From: CAYLPU01 sp964385635
Lineage (GTDB): Bacteria; Chloroflexota; Anaerolineae; B4-G1
NCBI GenBank assembly: GCA_964385635.1
Contig: CAYLPU010000089.1
Coordinates: forward strand, 1 to 21,224
DNA: 21,224 nucleotides
Reading direction: 5' to 3'
Positions 20,082-21,224 of this stretch are shown piece by piece. The position numbers and the translations under genes are program-made. The notes beneath the pieces were generated by a model. It did not search any database and was not told where the DNA came from. It saw nothing but the letters and a program-made list of their open reading frames with translations. Within the stretch, counting starts at the first letter, position 1. Every line of letters starts with the position of its first letter.

Positions 20082-21212
20082 CTACTCCTGCTGCAGGATC
20101 TGCTGAATCTCTCCGGCATAAGCCGCGCTCTCCGGGTCGTCGGTGATGAGTTCGATCTTCTCGGGACCATCCACGCCCAGACCCAACTCCACGGCGCGGG
20201 CGATCTGTTCTTGCTGGAAGATGGACCCCTGGCTGACGGCTGGCGTGGTGCCGAAATAGCGCAGCATGGCCACACCGACGGCATCAATGGCCACGCGGTC
20301 GGTGCCGGCCAGGATGACCTGGGCGGCGACCCGTTTGCCCCGATCTGGCCCGCCATCCACGAAGGCTTCGACGCCATCCACTACGATCAGAGCGGGCTGA
20401 TAGGCGACGTTGATCTCGGCGATCATGTGTCGCTGATGGGGCGAACTATGAAGTTCGCTCATGTAGTCGTACCGCTCTCCCGGCACCGATTTGGCAACCA
20501 GCCCGACGGAGTTCTTGAGAGATATGGTGAAGTGTCCGCCGTAGCGATGGGTCTTCAGACAGCAGGTCTGGATCACACCATCGGCTTCGAGTACCGGTCG
20601 GGCCACGGCGAACCCATTTTGCCAGTGGCTTCCCTCGACCTGCATCATCTCCCAGCCACTGGCGTCCAGTTCGTCGAACACGACGACGTCGAAGCCCAAC
20701 TCGTCGGCCAAACGGAAGACACCTTTTTGCTTCATGACGCTCCGCGTGTCGCCCATGCCGCTGCGATCTCCGACGGTAATTCGGTCTGCGCCCGTAGCCT
20801 GGAGCGTTCGCACCAGGGCGCTCAGGGTGTCGTTGTGGGTAGAGCCGGGCGGGGCATCAGCGCTGTTGAAGTTGGGTTTCAGGAACAGGTCCTGGCCCTG
20901 CATTGAGTTGATTTCCAGCAGGTCCAACGCTTTGTTGACACCGGCTGCTCGGTCTTGGGTTTTCACGAAGGCGACTTGTGCCATTGGACTCCTCCTGGTA
21001 ACTGGTGGGGTGGCCATCGTAGTGGGGCTTGGACGAACCGGCAATTCGGTCGTCGGGGTGGCCTCGGTGGTTGTACTCGCGGCGGGGGTGGTGGTCGGCT
21101 GCTCAAGAAGAGCGGGCGTCGCCCGGCTGCAGGCTTCCAGCAGCAGCGACGTCAGTGCGAGTCCACTGAGACTAAGCAGGTAGTAAAAAGTTTCTTCCAC
21201 AAAAAACGGCAC
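20082..21212 (-). CDS. DUF362 domain protein, probably lipoprotein-anchored; 5' end possibly beyond the window
   Basis: A 376-residue reading with a hydrophobic segment and lipobox-like end (LSGLALTSLLLEAC), a Thr/Pro-rich linker (about 33-75) and a DUF362 domain (about 77-376). Domain landmarks: LFLKPNFNSADAPPGSTHND, ITVGDRSGMGD, CLKTHRYGGHFTISLKNSVG and VILAGTDRVAIDAVG. DUF362 proteins are poorly characterised; some occur fused to ferredoxin domains, absent here. The frame stays open to the window edge, so GTG 21212 may not be the true start. A strong internal ribosome site upstream of ATG 20984 could also yield a cytosolic 300-residue form beginning MAQVAFVKTQ. Confidence 0.83.
   Translation of the reverse strand: MPFFVEETFYYLLSLSGLALTSLLLEACSRATPALLEQPTTTPAASTTTEATPTTELPVRPSPTTMATPPVTRRSPMAQVAFVKTQDRAAGVNKALDLLEINSMQGQDLFLKPNFNSADAPPGSTHNDTLSALVRTLQATGADRITVGDRSGMGDTRSVMKQKGVFRLADELGFDVVVFDELDASGWEMMQVEGSHWQNGFAVARPVLEADGVIQTCCLKTHRYGGHFTISLKNSVGLVAKSVPGERYDYMSELHSSPHQRHMIAEINVAYQPALIVVDGVEAFVDGGPDRGKRVAAQVILAGTDRVAIDAVGVAMLRYFGTTPAVSQGSIFQQEQIARAVELGLGVDGPEKIELITDDPESAAYAGEIQQILQQE
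20991..20996 (-). promoter_or_regulatory. Strong internal Shine-Dalgarno in the DUF362 gene
   Basis: AGGAGG six bases before ATG 20984 (minus strand), exactly at the junction between the Thr/Pro linker and the DUF362 domain. It supports an alternative or main start that would remove the export signal. Confidence 0.55.
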
Positions 21213-21224
21213 CTGTCGGCCAAA

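Noticed and set aside
20076..20906. 276-codon plus-strand frame opposite DUF362
   Set aside because: No family resemblance, and the opposite frame is a well-defined DUF362 domain.
1..21224. tRNA, rRNA or riboswitch genes
   Set aside because: No cloverleaf-like arrangement with a TTCGA-type arm, no rRNA core sequence and no recognisable riboswitch core were noticed by eye. A covariance-model scan would be needed to exclude small RNAs.

Overview
The window reads as a chromosomal segment of a GC-rich bacterium, most likely a member of the Chloroflexota (Anaerolineae-like). This is inferred from the gene mix (G5/beta-propeller lipoprotein, gingipain-type C25 peptidase ending in an 'IHLPLLIR' tail, O-antigen-ligase-like membrane protein, DUF4230 and DUF362 proteins, two hicAB modules), from frequent GTG starts, and from an unusual load of short dispersed repeats. 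No phylogenetic marker is present, so this stays an inference.

Layout. 1-850: a decayed endonuclease/exonuclease/phosphatase (EEP) gene with a small inverted-repeat element and flanking target duplication on its 5' side and a frameshift. 858-2021: a macro-domain gene (-) divergent from a hicB-hicA toxin-antitoxin pair (+) with its own sigma70-type promoter. 2141-6911 (-): DUF4230 membrane protein, a large O-antigen-ligase-like protein, and a lipoprotein with DUF348, G5 and beta-propeller domains. 7150-11796 (-): a 1548-residue secreted C25 cysteine peptidase with beta-sandwich, PKD and DUF11-type repeats. 11888-13652 (-): 2-dehydropantoate 2-reductase followed by a membrane-anchored trypsin-like protease. 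13653-14779: repeat-rich stretch with one promoter-driven hypothetical gene. 14780-16378 (+): B12-binding radical SAM enzyme. 16470-19699 (-): a more AT-rich accessory island with a DNA methyltransferase, an endonuclease-III-like (HhH-GPD plus Fe-S) protein, and a second toxin-antitoxin pair (hicA-hicB) flanked by two homologous gene remnants. 20082-end (-): DUF362 protein whose 5' end may lie outside the window.

Two things stand out. First, the methyltransferase and the HhH-GPD/Fe-S protein form a tight two-gene operon. The second protein keeps both a plausible catalytic Lys and a plausible catalytic Asp, so the pair is a candidate restriction-modification system whose effector is a DNA glycosylase/AP lyase. 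Second, at least five families of short palindromic or low-complexity repeats have entered protein-coding genes without breaking the reading frame. The clearest is a 77-bp element present in two identical copies. Each copy has produced a net 87-bp (29-codon) insertion with target duplication, and one copy is translated inside the O-antigen-ligase-like gene.

How the genes relate: the surface and secreted proteins (ligase, lipoprotein, C25 peptidase, serine protease) suggest envelope and extracellular work. The macro domain, TA modules and methyltransferase/glycosylase pair form the accessory, defence-type content.
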